Assembly: GCA_036562385.1 (NCBI GenBank)
Contig: DATCKG010000014.1
Coordinates: 8,701 to 72,700, forward strand
Source of the DNA: DATCKG01 sp036562385
GTDB taxonomy: Bacteria; Bacillota; Sulfobacillia; Symbiobacteriales; Symbiobacteriaceae
Direction of reading: 5' to 3'
Length of the DNA stretch: 64,000 bases
Position 1 is the first letter of the stretch. Every line of letters starts with the position of its first letter. Positions 42,727 to 50,830 of the stretch are shown piece after piece. Both the position numbers and the translations under genes were made by a program. Under the pieces are notes generated by a model. It was not told the DNA's origin, ran no database searches, and saw nothing but the letters and a program-made list of their open reading frames with translations.

Positions 42727-43206
42727 CTGCGGATTCGCATCCTGATGGTGGGCAAGATCAAGGAAAAGTACCTGGAGGCGGGGATCGCGGAGTACCGGAA
42801 GCGGCTGGGGCCATATGCCCGGGTGGAGCTTCTGTCTCTGCCGGATGAGCCCATTCCGGAGGGTGCCTCCCCCGCCCAGGAGGAGCAGGTGAAGGTCCGG
42901 GAAGGCGAGCGGCTGCTCCGCCACCTGGACGACGGCACGTACGTCGTCGCTCTGGACCTCCGGGGGAAGAACCTTTCCTCGGAGGAGTTTGCCGCGTTCT
43001 TAGCTGAACGGGAACTGCGGGGGCAGTCCAACCTCACGTTCGTGATCGGGGGCTCCCTGGGCCTGTCCCCGGCGGTGCTGCGGCGGGCGGACTTCAGCCT
43101 CTCCCTGGGGCGGATGACCTTCCCGCACCAGATGGTGCCCCTGATCCTGCTGGAGCAGATCTACCGGGCGTATAAGATCAACCGGGGAGAAAGGTACCAC
43201 AAATAA
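42727..43206 (+). CDS. rlmH: 23S rRNA pseudouridine1915 N3-methyltransferase RlmH
   Basis: A SPOUT methyltransferase acting on 23S helix 69 in assembled 70S ribosomes. Signatures: RIRILMVGKIKEKYLEAGIAEYRKRL, SNLTFVIGGSLGLSP and LSLGRMTFPHQMVPLILLEQIYRAYKINRGERYHK with the knotted C-terminus. From CTG 42727 the protein has exactly 159 residues, the family length, and GGAGGAG lies six bases upstream. The only standard start is ATG 42706, which adds seven residues and has no ribosome binding site. I therefore favour the unusual CTG start, not certain. Confidence 0.93.
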   Translation: MRIRILMVGKIKEKYLEAGIAEYRKRLGPYARVELLSLPDEPIPEGASPAQEEQVKVREGERLLRHLDDGTYVVALDLRGKNLSSEEFAAFLAERELRGQSNLTFVIGGSLGLSPAVLRRADFSLSLGRMTFPHQMVPLILLEQIYRAYKINRGERYHK

Positions 43207-43271
43207 TCGCGTGGCGCACCCGGATCGAGGCCACCGGAGATAAACCTTGACCCAATGTCGGAGGTTAAAAG

Positions 43272-43751
43272 ATGATCCACATACGCGATGCGACCACAGC
43301 AGATTACGAAGCGATGCTCTCCGTGGCCCGCTCGCTGCCCGAGTGGTTTAACGAGCGGGGGCTCCGGGAAATGGCCAGGGACTTCCTGACCCATCGAGGC
43401 CTTGTGGCCGTCTGCATCCGTGATACAAGCGAAAAAGTCGTGGGCTTCGCGACATGGCTCCAGTCGTCTGACTCACCGGAAGCCAACGTGGCTGAAATCA
43501 CCTGGCTCGGCGTAGCTCGGGAGTTTCAGGGTCAGGGAATCGGGCGGCGGTTAGTTGAAGCCCTGGCAGACCGGTGCCGAAAGGCCGGCTTGTCCGTGCT
43601 CCAGGTCTCCACGCTGGCGGACAGCGTGGACTACGCCCCTTATGTTGGCACCCGCGCCTTTTACCGCAGGCTTGGCTTTCGGGACTGGCGGGTTGACGTT
43701 GCCTATTACGGCCCCGATGAAGACCGACTGGTGCTGCGCAAGGAGTTGTGA
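43272..43751 (+). CDS. GNAT family N-acetyltransferase
   Basis: A 159-residue acetyltransferase: MIHIRDATTADYEAMLSVARSLPEWFNERGL, beta strands around VVGFATWLQ, acetyl-CoA loop EFQGQGIGRRLVEALADRCRKAG (motif A, Q/RxxGxG/A form) and the C-terminal AFYRRLGFRDWRVDV. Substrate cannot be told from sequence; GNATs of this size act on small amines, antibiotics or protein termini. ATG 43272 follows GGAGGTTAAAAG. Confidence 0.85.
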   Translation: MIHIRDATTADYEAMLSVARSLPEWFNERGLREMARDFLTHRGLVAVCIRDTSEKVVGFATWLQSSDSPEANVAEITWLGVAREFQGQGIGRRLVEALADRCRKAGLSVLQVSTLADSVDYAPYVGTRAFYRRLGFRDWRVDVAYYGPDEDRLVLRKEL

Positions 43752-43817
43752 CTTGGCGGAGCCGAAAGGCAGCGCCCCTGGCTGCATACCATGGCAAAAA
43801 CGCCGAGGAGGCTCCCC

Positions 43818-44345
43818 ATGCGCCTACGTGCCCTGCTCCTCGCCGGCATGATGGCCAGCCTGGCGGTCGTCCTCCAGACCGCGCCCATCTGGCTGGGGCA
43901 GCCTGTGGGCTTCGCCCTGGCCATCCTTGCGTGCCTCCCCGTGGCTTTTGTCGCCGTTGTCGAGCCGTACGCGGCTGCCCTGGCCCTGCTTGCCGCGGCC
44001 CTGCTCTGTGCGCTTTTCCAGCCGGAGGAGGGCTTGGTATTCGGGCTTGCCAACGGCCCGTTCGGCGTGGCGCTGGGCCTGGCGTTTCGCCGGGGCCACC
44101 ACGGCTGGAGGGCTCCCCTGTTTCCCGCGCTCACTCTGTTCTGCGGGCTGGCGCTGCTTACCTGGGGCGTCGGCTTCGCCGCTCTGGGACCGGACCTGCG
44201 CTCGCTGGGCCTTCCGGTCGCCCTGGTAGCCTGCGCCCTGTTTGCCGTCGCCTGGTCCGCCCTCTTCACGCCGCTGGTCCGGCTGCTCCTCCGGCGGCTT
44301 CGGCCGGTTATGGATGACTGGCTGCGCGCAGATCCGCCCCGATAG
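43818..44345 (+). CDS. hypothetical six-helix membrane protein
   Basis: A 175-residue, highly hydrophobic protein with about six membrane segments, starting MRLRALLLAGMMASLAVVLQTAPIWLGQPVGFALAILACLPVAFVAVVEPYAAALALLAAALLCALFQPEEG. The size and the N-terminal pattern loosely resemble S-components of ECF vitamin transporters and the first half of YybS, but no specific family signature is clear. ATG 43818 has GAGGAGG six bases upstream, while ATG 43791 has none. It ends 18 bases from the convergent propeller gene. Function unknown. Confidence 0.7.
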   Translation: MRLRALLLAGMMASLAVVLQTAPIWLGQPVGFALAILACLPVAFVAVVEPYAAALALLAAALLCALFQPEEGLVFGLANGPFGVALGLAFRRGHHGWRAPLFPALTLFCGLALLTWGVGFAALGPDLRSLGLPVALVACALFAVAWSALFTPLVRLLLRRLRPVMDDWLRADPPR

Positions 44346-44363
44346 GCCGGGGCGGATCGCGCT

Positions 44364-46076
44364 TTAGGCCCTGCGGATTCGCCAGAGTGCACCTGTGCCG
44401 GCATGGGGGATGAAGTGGCCCGGGATGGCATCGAGCACGCCGAAGTCCACGAGGTAGAGGCAGCGATCGCGGGGGCAAAACTTGACGTCGATGGGACGCT
44501 CTGGCCAGGCGCCGCCGGTCCCTGGCCTGCGGTTTACGTAGAAGTCACGCACTTGCCCGCTGGCGAGATTGGCGCGCACCACCCGGAAGCCCGGGATCTG
44601 GCTCAGCGCGCGCGGGTCTGTCGTGAGCGGGGCGCCGGCGCCGAACTGGGCGATGAAGACCTGCCCGGCGAAGCCGAACTCCCGCGGGGCGAAATCGAAC
44701 TTCATGCTCGCGCTGTGAGGCGGCAGCCGCAGCAAAGGCTGGCCCGCCAGCGGCGGATGTTCAAGCAGCACAAAGCGCGGCTGCGGCTGGCCTCGCGGGC
44801 GGAAGCGGGGCGCGGTGACGGGCAGGCCGCTGGCAAAGTCGGGCCAGCCGTACCAGCCGCCGCGGTGCACTTCCCAGAGGCTGTCCCAGTCGCCATCGAT
44901 GGGGCGGTTGCCGCGGGCGTCAAAGCCCTGGTTCAGGGCCAGCAGCCGGCCGTCGGGGCTGAACCGGAGGCCGAAGACGTTGCGCAGCCCGTCGGCAAAG
45001 ATCTCCAGTCCCGAGCCGTCGGGCCGGACGCGGTAGAGAACGCCGTTGGCCATCCGGCGACCCCGGATGAGCTCGCCGGGGCGCGCAGGCGTGCCGAAGG
45101 GCTTGAAGGCGCCGGTCCAGGTCTGCTCCCGGCGCGGGTCCGGGGCCAGCCAGTTCAGGTCCCAGTAGTTTTCGCCGACCAGGCGGAGATCCCGCGCCGG
45201 AACGTCGTGCCCGTCCGGCACCTGGGGAAGCCAGCCGAACACGTAGTTGTCCCAGCCCACGACGCCGCTGTTGGTGGCGACGCCCACGCCGAAATAGAGG
45301 TAGCCGTCGGGACCCAGCGCCAGCTCGCTGCCGTAGTGGTCGCCGAACGTGCGCAGCCCGGTCACCAGGCTCTCCGTGCCCTGACCCGGTACGGTCCGCG
45401 CCAGCCTGCCCGAGGGTCCGCCCTCCACGGTATACAGCGCCCCCTGGTGCCAGAGGGCACCGGTGACCGGACCCTGCAGCCCGTCTACCACCACCGAAAG
45501 CCGCGAGCCGTCGACCTTCAGCACCCGGGCGGGGCCTTTGGCCGGGCCGTAGGTGAAGCCGCCCTCGACGACGTAGACGCCGCCTTCGTCGTCAAAGAGT
45601 ACGCCGGTGGGGTAGGTAAGGCCCGAGACGACCTGCTCCAGCACGTATCCCTGCTCCAGGGTAAAGTCGCCCTGGCCTGAGCGCGGGTCCGTCTGCGCGG
45701 CGATGGCCTGAAGCACCCGCGCCTTCTCCGCGGCCACCTCGGCAAGCGGCGCCAGGTTTCCCCCGTCCTCCTCGGGGCCCAGCTGGTACTCGCTTACGGC
45801 CTGATCCGCCAGCTCGGCCAGCTCCGCCACCAGGAGCGCCGGGTCGGGGAAGGCTTCCGGGCTGCCCGCCCTCTCTACGGGGCCTTGTGCGACCTGCCGC
45901 AGGAGGTCGATTTCCCGCTGGTGCAGCGCGAGCGCCTGCCTGGCGAGCTCCCTTCCGGCCGGGCGAGCCAGCTCCGCGACGGCCTGGTAAAGCGGCAGGT
46001 GAAGAAGCGCCCTCTGCAGGTGGCGCCGGAACAGGGATGCGGGGTCTCGGCTGCTCAGTCCGATTCCCTCCTTCAC
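44364..46076 (-). CDS. beta-propeller protein (ScyD/ScyE or PQQ-sugar-dehydrogenase-like) with helical N-terminus
   Basis: Up to 570 residues. Residues 1-150 are helical and charged, with no signal peptide. From about 160 a beta-propeller follows (YPTGVLFDDEGGVYVVEGGFTYG, GSELALGPDGYLYFGVGVATNSG, NGVLYRVRPDGSGLEIFADGLRNVFGLRFSPDGRLLALNQGFD, WYGWPDFASG), the pattern of soluble glucose/sorbosone-dehydrogenase-like and ScyD families. No cofactor can be assigned. GTG 46076 has no ribosome binding site; GGAGGG inside the frame precedes a CTG at 46058 by seven bases, so a later start is possible. It is transcribed alone, convergent with the orphan membrane gene. Confidence 0.75.
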   Translation of the reverse strand: MKEGIGLSSRDPASLFRRHLQRALLHLPLYQAVAELARPAGRELARQALALHQREIDLLRQVAQGPVERAGSPEAFPDPALLVAELAELADQAVSEYQLGPEEDGGNLAPLAEVAAEKARVLQAIAAQTDPRSGQGDFTLEQGYVLEQVVSGLTYPTGVLFDDEGGVYVVEGGFTYGPAKGPARVLKVDGSRLSVVVDGLQGPVTGALWHQGALYTVEGGPSGRLARTVPGQGTESLVTGLRTFGDHYGSELALGPDGYLYFGVGVATNSGVVGWDNYVFGWLPQVPDGHDVPARDLRLVGENYWDLNWLAPDPRREQTWTGAFKPFGTPARPGELIRGRRMANGVLYRVRPDGSGLEIFADGLRNVFGLRFSPDGRLLALNQGFDARGNRPIDGDWDSLWEVHRGGWYGWPDFASGLPVTAPRFRPRGQPQPRFVLLEHPPLAGQPLLRLPPHSASMKFDFAPREFGFAGQVFIAQFGAGAPLTTDPRALSQIPGFRVVRANLASGQVRDFYVNRRPGTGGAWPERPIDVKFCPRDRCLYLVDFGVLDAIPGHFIPHAGTGALWRIRRA

Positions 46077-46255
46077 GAGTGAAGCATCCCATTCTTATGA
46101 GCCTGCGCAGACGGGAATACCATCGGAAACCTGGCCGACGACCCGCTGCTTCACGATGGAAGGCGATTGCACGATCGTTACGGTCCGCTCATGTTCCCAC
46201 CCGGTCCTTTCGGTGGGATGGGCACTTATCGGAACGATTCAAGTGTCAAATAAGG

Positions 46256-46293
46256 ATGCGGCTGCCAGCCCGTTCGCAGGCTGACAGCCGCAT
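46256..46293. repeat. palindromic element A, downstream of the sigma/anti-sigma pair
   Basis: ATGCGGCTG (46256-46264) / CAGCCGCAT (46285-46293). The arms GCGGCTGCCAG (46258-46268) and GGCTGACAGCCGC (46279-46291) recur exactly in element B at 48407-48441. On minus it is followed by CCTTATTTG, so it may end the operon. Confidence 0.7.
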
Positions 46294-46311
46294 TCGTGTG
46301 CAGATCATCCT

Positions 46312-47790
46312 TTACCGCGGATCGTATCCCACCACCGTCCAGATGCCGGTAAAGTCCTGCCGCACCAGCCGCTGCAGGTACACCCGGCTGATGGGGCCGG
46401 TGGGCACTTCCACGATAGCCCGGACACCGGTGGAGTAGGAGACCTCCAGGGCATCCATGTCGGGGAGAACCAGTTCCAGAGACCCCAGATACGACATGGT
46501 CACCATGGTGGGATCCAGCAGGTAGGGCATGTGGCCCGCGTCCACCTGGCGCTGGCTGTTTTCCAGCACGCCCATGTCCACCTGCACCGATACCTCCGGC
46601 TGCTTGGGAAAGTCCGCCTCCGGATCAGGCAACGTCAGGTCCGGCGTGATGCTGCGAGCGATGGATTCCGCCTCCGGCCCGGTGACGGTGATCTCCAGAT
46701 CGCCCTGGCGCCACCGAAGGCTGTTTTCCAGCACCTCCAGGAGCCCGCCGGCCGCCTGGCCCAGGGCGCCGTAGGTGGCCGGGCGGAACGTACCTTCCGC
46801 CTTCCGCTGCACCACGGTGGTGGGCCCGAACTCCATCACCAGCCGGTCCTGGTAAGCGATCATCCGGGTGGGCACCGCCGTCGGCATCACCGGCTCAAAC
46901 CCAAGCCGCTGAGCGGCCTCCGCCGGGGTGGTGACGACCAGACCAGGATCATCCTCCACCACCTGATAGCCCTCGGGCACGATGAAGCTAAAGCGGTCTT
47001 CGTCAAAGGGCTGGTTGATCTCCAGGGTGGTGTAGGTAAAGGTGGTCTGCAGGGCGTTCTGCATCGGCGTGACCAGCTGTACGGGCAGCCCCGTGGCGGT
47101 GTCGACCCAGATCCGGTACGGATCGCCCCCGGGTGGGCTGATCTCCACGATGTCGGCTGTCCGGCCGGCCACGGTGTCCCGGCCCACGACCTTGTGGGGG
47201 TACCGGCGGGCGTTTTCGGCCATGGCCTTCAGATCCAGCTCAAAGCGCAGGGGATCGGGGGCCACCGGCAGGATGGCCACCACCCGGTCCTGCGGGCGGA
47301 CCTGCCACTTCTGCTCGCCGTTGTTGATGGTGAGGGTGCCGTCCTGCATCTGGATGGCGTAGCGGTCGCCTTCCACCCAGACCTCCTGGGTCCGGACCAC
47401 CTCCTCCTCGCCGGCGAGGTTAGCCATCCGCACTTCCAGGACGCCGTGGTACCGATGCACCTGCTCCACCGCCTGGACCATGGCGGCCACCACGTCCCGG
47501 CGCCCCAGGCCGGGCACCAGCACCAGCAGCAGGACGGCGGCCACAGCAGCCAGGCCGGCTCCGGCCCACCACAGGCGACGGCGGCGGCCCTGTTCGCCCC
47601 GAAGGCTGGACAGCAGCCGCTGTTCAAAGTCCGGGGAAGGCTCGGCCGGCTCCTTCAGCGCCTTGACGGTGCGGACGGTGCGGAAGAGGCTCTCCATTTC
47701 CGGGGTGGAGGGTGGTTCAGGCCGCTTCTCCGCGTCGAGGGCATCGATATACTGGTTCAGCTCCTGTTCAGGATCGGGGCGCGACTTCAT
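46312..47790 (-). CDS. anti-sigma factor with extracytoplasmic RseB/LolA-like domain
   Basis: A 492-residue protein overlapping the sigma gene by four bases (ATGA). Residues 1-70 are cytoplasmic and hydrophilic, with DPEQELNQYIDALDAEKRPEPPSTPEMESLF typical of anti-sigma N-termini but no zinc HxxxCxxC motif. One membrane segment lies at 73-95 (LWWAGAGLAAVAAVLLLVLVPGL). The outer domain (VEQVHRYHGVLEVRMANLAGEEEVVRTQEVWVEGDRYAIQMQDG...WVDTATGLPVQLVTPM...) resembles the MucB/RseB-LolA lipoprotein-carrier fold. I infer envelope sensing that restrains the adjacent ECF sigma factor; the signal is unknown. Confidence 0.8.
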   Translation of the reverse strand: MKSRPDPEQELNQYIDALDAEKRPEPPSTPEMESLFRTVRTVKALKEPAEPSPDFEQRLLSSLRGEQGRRRRLWWAGAGLAAVAAVLLLVLVPGLGRRDVVAAMVQAVEQVHRYHGVLEVRMANLAGEEEVVRTQEVWVEGDRYAIQMQDGTLTINNGEQKWQVRPQDRVVAILPVAPDPLRFELDLKAMAENARRYPHKVVGRDTVAGRTADIVEISPPGGDPYRIWVDTATGLPVQLVTPMQNALQTTFTYTTLEINQPFDEDRFSFIVPEGYQVVEDDPGLVVTTPAEAAQRLGFEPVMPTAVPTRMIAYQDRLVMEFGPTTVVQRKAEGTFRPATYGALGQAAGGLLEVLENSLRWRQGDLEITVTGPEAESIARSITPDLTLPDPEADFPKQPEVSVQVDMGVLENSQRQVDAGHMPYLLDPTMVTMSYLGSLELVLPDMDALEVSYSTGVRAIVEVPTGPISRVYLQRLVRQDFTGIWTVVGYDPR

Positions 47791-48302
47791 CGGATTTCCT
47801 CCTTCAGGGCCTGGATGGCCCGGTACTGCAGCGTTCGGACGGCGGCTTCGGTCCGGCCCATCTGCCGGGCGGTTTCGGCCGTGGAAAGGCCTCTGAGGAT
47901 TCGCAGTTCCAGCACCGTCCGGTAATCCGGGTTGAGACGGTCCAGCGCCCGGCGGACGGTGTCCCGCTGCACGATGCCTTCTGCGGCATCCCCGGTGGAC
48001 CGCATGGGCTGCATCAGCGGATGGTTTCGGTCCCGGGCTTTGGCGCTGCGCCACCGGTCCCGGATTACATTCAGGGCCACCGTCTGCAGGTAGGTCACGA
48101 ACTGCCCCGCGGAATAGCTGGCCGGGCGCGCCTTGAGCATGCGGGAATAGGCCTCCTGGGTGATGTCTTCCGCCTCCTCCCTGTTTTGCACTCTGTGGTA
48201 GACAAACCGGTACAACTGCCGCCAGGTCTGTGCGCACAATTGTTCCAGCGCCTTCTGATCGCCGCTGGCTGCCCGCCGGGCGATCTGCTCGTCGATCAAC
48301 AC
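47787..48302 (-). CDS. ECF-type RNA polymerase sigma factor
   Basis: About 171 residues. Region 2 is EQLCAQTWRQLYRFVYHRVQNREEAEDITQEAYSRMLKA, with AEDITQEAY the core -10 recognition helix. Region 4 is LDRLNPDYRTVLELRILRGLSTAETARQMGRTEAAVRTLQYRAIQALKEEIR, a helix-turn-helix. GTG 48302 is favoured (GAGAAGG about ten bases upstream, typical ECF N-terminus); ATG 48347 is an alternative without a binding site. Coupled to the anti-sigma gene. The pair is bracketed by palindromes A and B, so it may be expressed or mobilised as a unit. Confidence 0.9.
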   Translation of the reverse strand: MLIDEQIARRAASGDQKALEQLCAQTWRQLYRFVYHRVQNREEAEDITQEAYSRMLKARPASYSAGQFVTYLQTVALNVIRDRWRSAKARDRNHPLMQPMRSTGDAAEGIVQRDTVRRALDRLNPDYRTVLELRILRGLSTAETARQMGRTEAAVRTLQYRAIQALKEEIR

Positions 48303-48398
48303 GGTCACCTGCCTTCTCAGTCGCCGTCCGGCTGCTTCTTCCGTCATAGGAAACGGGCAAGCCGGCCCCATCTCGCGCCCTTGCTGAAAACGCGTAGC

Positions 48399-48445
48399 AA
48401 AAAAGCCCCCGCGGCTGCCAGTGCGGCTGACAGCCGCGGGGTTTT
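48399..48445. repeat. palindromic element B, upstream of the sigma factor (bidirectional terminator form)
   Basis: CCCCGCGGCTG (48407-48417) / CAGCCGCGGGG (48431-48441), followed by TTTT on plus and by GCTTTTTT on minus. Arms GCGGCTGCCAG (48411-48421) and GGCTGACAGCCGC (48425-48437) are identical to those of element A near 46.27 kb; only the loop differs. As a terminator it would lie upstream of the sigma gene on minus. Confidence 0.75.
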
Positions 48446-48539
48446 CGGCCGGTCCGGTTTTCGTCATAATATGGTAGGCTAAGATTGCCACGGTCCCCGC
48501 AGGTCCATGCTGACGATTTCCCTGAGCAGGGGTGTGGAT

Positions 48540-49700
48540 ATGGGACTTTTCGTGATCCTCCCGCTCATCCTGGCAGTGTACGGCGCAGTCAACTATTACG
48601 TCGGGCTCCGGGGGTGGCAGTGGCTGACTGCCCTGACCGCCGGGGCAGTGCCTTGTCCGCTTTACTGGACGCTGTTTTGGCTCCTGGCCCTTTCCTTTCC
48701 CTTGGCCCGGCTCACCGCGGACCAGCTTCCCCTCCTGGTTTCCGACTGGCTGGTCCGAATCAGCTCCTATTGGATGGCCTTTTTCGTTTGTGCGCTCCTG
48801 GTTCTGCCCTTGTTCGACCTGCTCCGGCTTATGGCCCGCTGGTCAGGCCTCCTGCCGGCAGGGCTGGTGGCCGGCCCGAAACTGGCTCGGCTCTCCGGTC
48901 TGGTGGTCTGCGCGCTGGTGGTGGGGCTGTTTCTGTACGGCACCTGGCGGGCCCGCACCCCTGTGGTGACCGAATACGACCTGACGATTCCCAAGCAGGC
49001 GCCGGGCTATCGGGAGCTGAACGTGGTGCTGGTCTCCGACACCCACCTGGGCGCCATCATCGGCAACCGCCGCATCCGGCAGCTTGTGGAGACGGTCAAC
49101 CGCCTGCAGCCGGATCTGGTTCTGCTGGCCGGAGACATCGTGGACGACTCCTTCCGTCCCTTTGTGGCCTATGACATGCCGGCGGAACTGAGCCGGCTTC
49201 GGGCCCCGCTGGGCGTCTACTCGGTCCTGGGCAATCACGACGCCGGTTCCGAGAACCTGGCGGAGTTCCGGGCGCAGATGGAGCGGGCCGGCATCCGCCT
49301 GCTCGTGGACGAATGGGTGAAGGTGGACGACAGCTTCTACGTGGTGGGGCGCAGCGACGGCTCGTGGCGCCGCTACAGCGGGAGGAAGGAGATTCCCCTC
49401 ACCCAGATCCTGGCGGGGGTGGACCCGTCCCTGCCGATCCTGCTCATGGACCACAAGCCTGACCGCCTGGAGGAGGCGGTGGCTTCTGGGGTGGACCTGC
49501 AGGTTTCGGGCCACACCCACCGGGGCCAGATCTTTCCGGGCAATCTGATCACCCGCCGCATTTTCGAAGTGGACGCGGGCTACCTGCAAAAGGGAAAGAC
49601 GCACTTCATCGTCTCCGTGGGATACGGCACCTGGGGACCGCCCATCCGCATTGGCAACCGGCCGGAGGTGGTTCGGATCCACATCACCTTTTCCGGATAG
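48540..49700 (+). CDS. membrane-bound metallophosphoesterase
   Basis: About 386 residues. Four N-terminal membrane helices (GLFVILPLILAVYGAVNYYVG onward to about residue 145) precede a calcineurin-like phosphoesterase domain with the five motifs SDTHLG, GDIVDD, GNHDAG, MDHKPD and SGHTHRGQ. Topology is that of YkuE/YaeI-like enzymes, so the active site may act on lipid or envelope phosphoesters. ATG 48540 follows CAGGGGTGTGGAT; an in-frame ATG at 48507 is an alternative. It is divergent from the sigma factor gene. Confidence 0.87.
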   Translation: MGLFVILPLILAVYGAVNYYVGLRGWQWLTALTAGAVPCPLYWTLFWLLALSFPLARLTADQLPLLVSDWLVRISSYWMAFFVCALLVLPLFDLLRLMARWSGLLPAGLVAGPKLARLSGLVVCALVVGLFLYGTWRARTPVVTEYDLTIPKQAPGYRELNVVLVSDTHLGAIIGNRRIRQLVETVNRLQPDLVLLAGDIVDDSFRPFVAYDMPAELSRLRAPLGVYSVLGNHDAGSENLAEFRAQMERAGIRLLVDEWVKVDDSFYVVGRSDGSWRRYSGRKEIPLTQILAGVDPSLPILLMDHKPDRLEEAVASGVDLQVSGHTHRGQIFPGNLITRRIFEVDAGYLQKGKTHFIVSVGYGTWGPPIRIGNRPEVVRIHITFSG

Positions 49701-49703
49701 TCG

Positions 49704-50564
49704 CTACAGCATCTCCAGGGGCCGCTTCCGGGTGGGGGCGGGGAAGGCCCGATCCAGGTCGGCCAGGTCCTGCTCTGTAAGCGTCAGGTCCAGGGCTGCC
49801 CGGTTTTCCCGCACGTGCTCCAGCCGGGCCGCCTTGGGAATCACCAGGATGTCGCCCTGCCTGAGCAGCCAGTTGAGCGCCACCTGGGCAGGGGTGGCAC
49901 CATGGCGGCCGGCTACCTCCCGCAGCACCGGATGGTTCAGCAGGCGGCCCTGTTCAATGGGCGAATACGCCATGATGGGGATCTTGCGCTGCCGGCACCA
50001 GGGCAGGAGGTCAAACTCGATCCCCCGGCGGCTCAGGTTGTACAGCACCTGATTGGTGGCCACCGCGGAACCGCCCCGGATGCGAACCAGTTCCTCCATG
50101 TCCTCCGTATCGAAGTTGCTCACACCCCAGTAGCGGATCTTGCCGGCCCGCACCAGCTCCTCAAAGGCCTCCACCGTCTCTTCCAGAGGATAAGAGCCCC
50201 GCCAGTGCAGCAGGTACAGATCGATGTAGTCGGTCCGGAGGCGCCGCAGAGACCGCTCGCAGGCTTGCACGGTGCCCCGCCGGGACGCGTTGGACGGCAG
50301 CACCTTGCTCACCACGAACACCTGGTCCCGGCGGCCGGCGATGGCTTCGGCCACTACTTCCTCGGCACCGCCGTTGGCGTACATCTCCGCCGTGTCGATC
50401 AGCGTCATCCCCAGGTCGATGCCGAGCTGCAGGGCAGCCACCTCCTCCCGGCGGCGGCTGCGGTCCTGGCCCATATACCAGGTCCCCTGACCCAGGATCG
50501 GCACGGGCTGGCCCGCAGGCAGCTTTACGGTAGGGATCGGCGTTTGGGGTGTTGGAACGGTCAT
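49704..50564 (-). CDS. aldo/keto reductase
   Basis: A 286-residue NADPH-dependent oxidoreductase of the AKR TIM-barrel family. The catalytic tetrad is visible: D57 and Y62 (LIDTAEMYANGG), K87 (VSKVLPSN) and H120 (LYLLHWRG). The cofactor site near the C-terminus reads VIPKAARLEHVRENR. It resembles the DkgA/YeaE-type bacterial reductases acting on small aldehydes and keto compounds; substrate not determined. ATG 50564 has GGGAGG nine bases upstream. Its 3' end lies three bases from the convergent phosphoesterase gene. Confidence 0.9.
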   Translation of the reverse strand: MTVPTPQTPIPTVKLPAGQPVPILGQGTWYMGQDRSRRREEVAALQLGIDLGMTLIDTAEMYANGGAEEVVAEAIAGRRDQVFVVSKVLPSNASRRGTVQACERSLRRLRTDYIDLYLLHWRGSYPLEETVEAFEELVRAGKIRYWGVSNFDTEDMEELVRIRGGSAVATNQVLYNLSRRGIEFDLLPWCRQRKIPIMAYSPIEQGRLLNHPVLREVAGRHGATPAQVALNWLLRQGDILVIPKAARLEHVRENRAALDLTLTEQDLADLDRAFPAPTRKRPLEML

Positions 50565-50830
50565 AGGGCACAACCTCCCGGAATGTTGGTTTGTCATTAG
50601 TTTAGCAAAACAAACCAGGAGCGCGGTGGGTGCGGAGGCCGGCACGGGGCTTCATAAGAAAGTCACGGGGGCCCTTGCCGAAAGGGACCGGTCGCGCTAC
50701 GTTATGGGCAAGCGAACTGGCCACTTCAGCCTCTTCCCATTCCCAGTGGGAATTGTTTATGCTCGTTACTGTGTAGCAAGGATTACCGAAAGCAGGCTCG
50801 GCTAGACTAAAAAACCAGAGGTGGTCCCTG

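Noticed and set aside
50565..50830. T-box upstream of glnS
   Set aside because: No GGGTGGNACCGCG sequence, Stem I pattern or terminator is visible in the 266-base gap.
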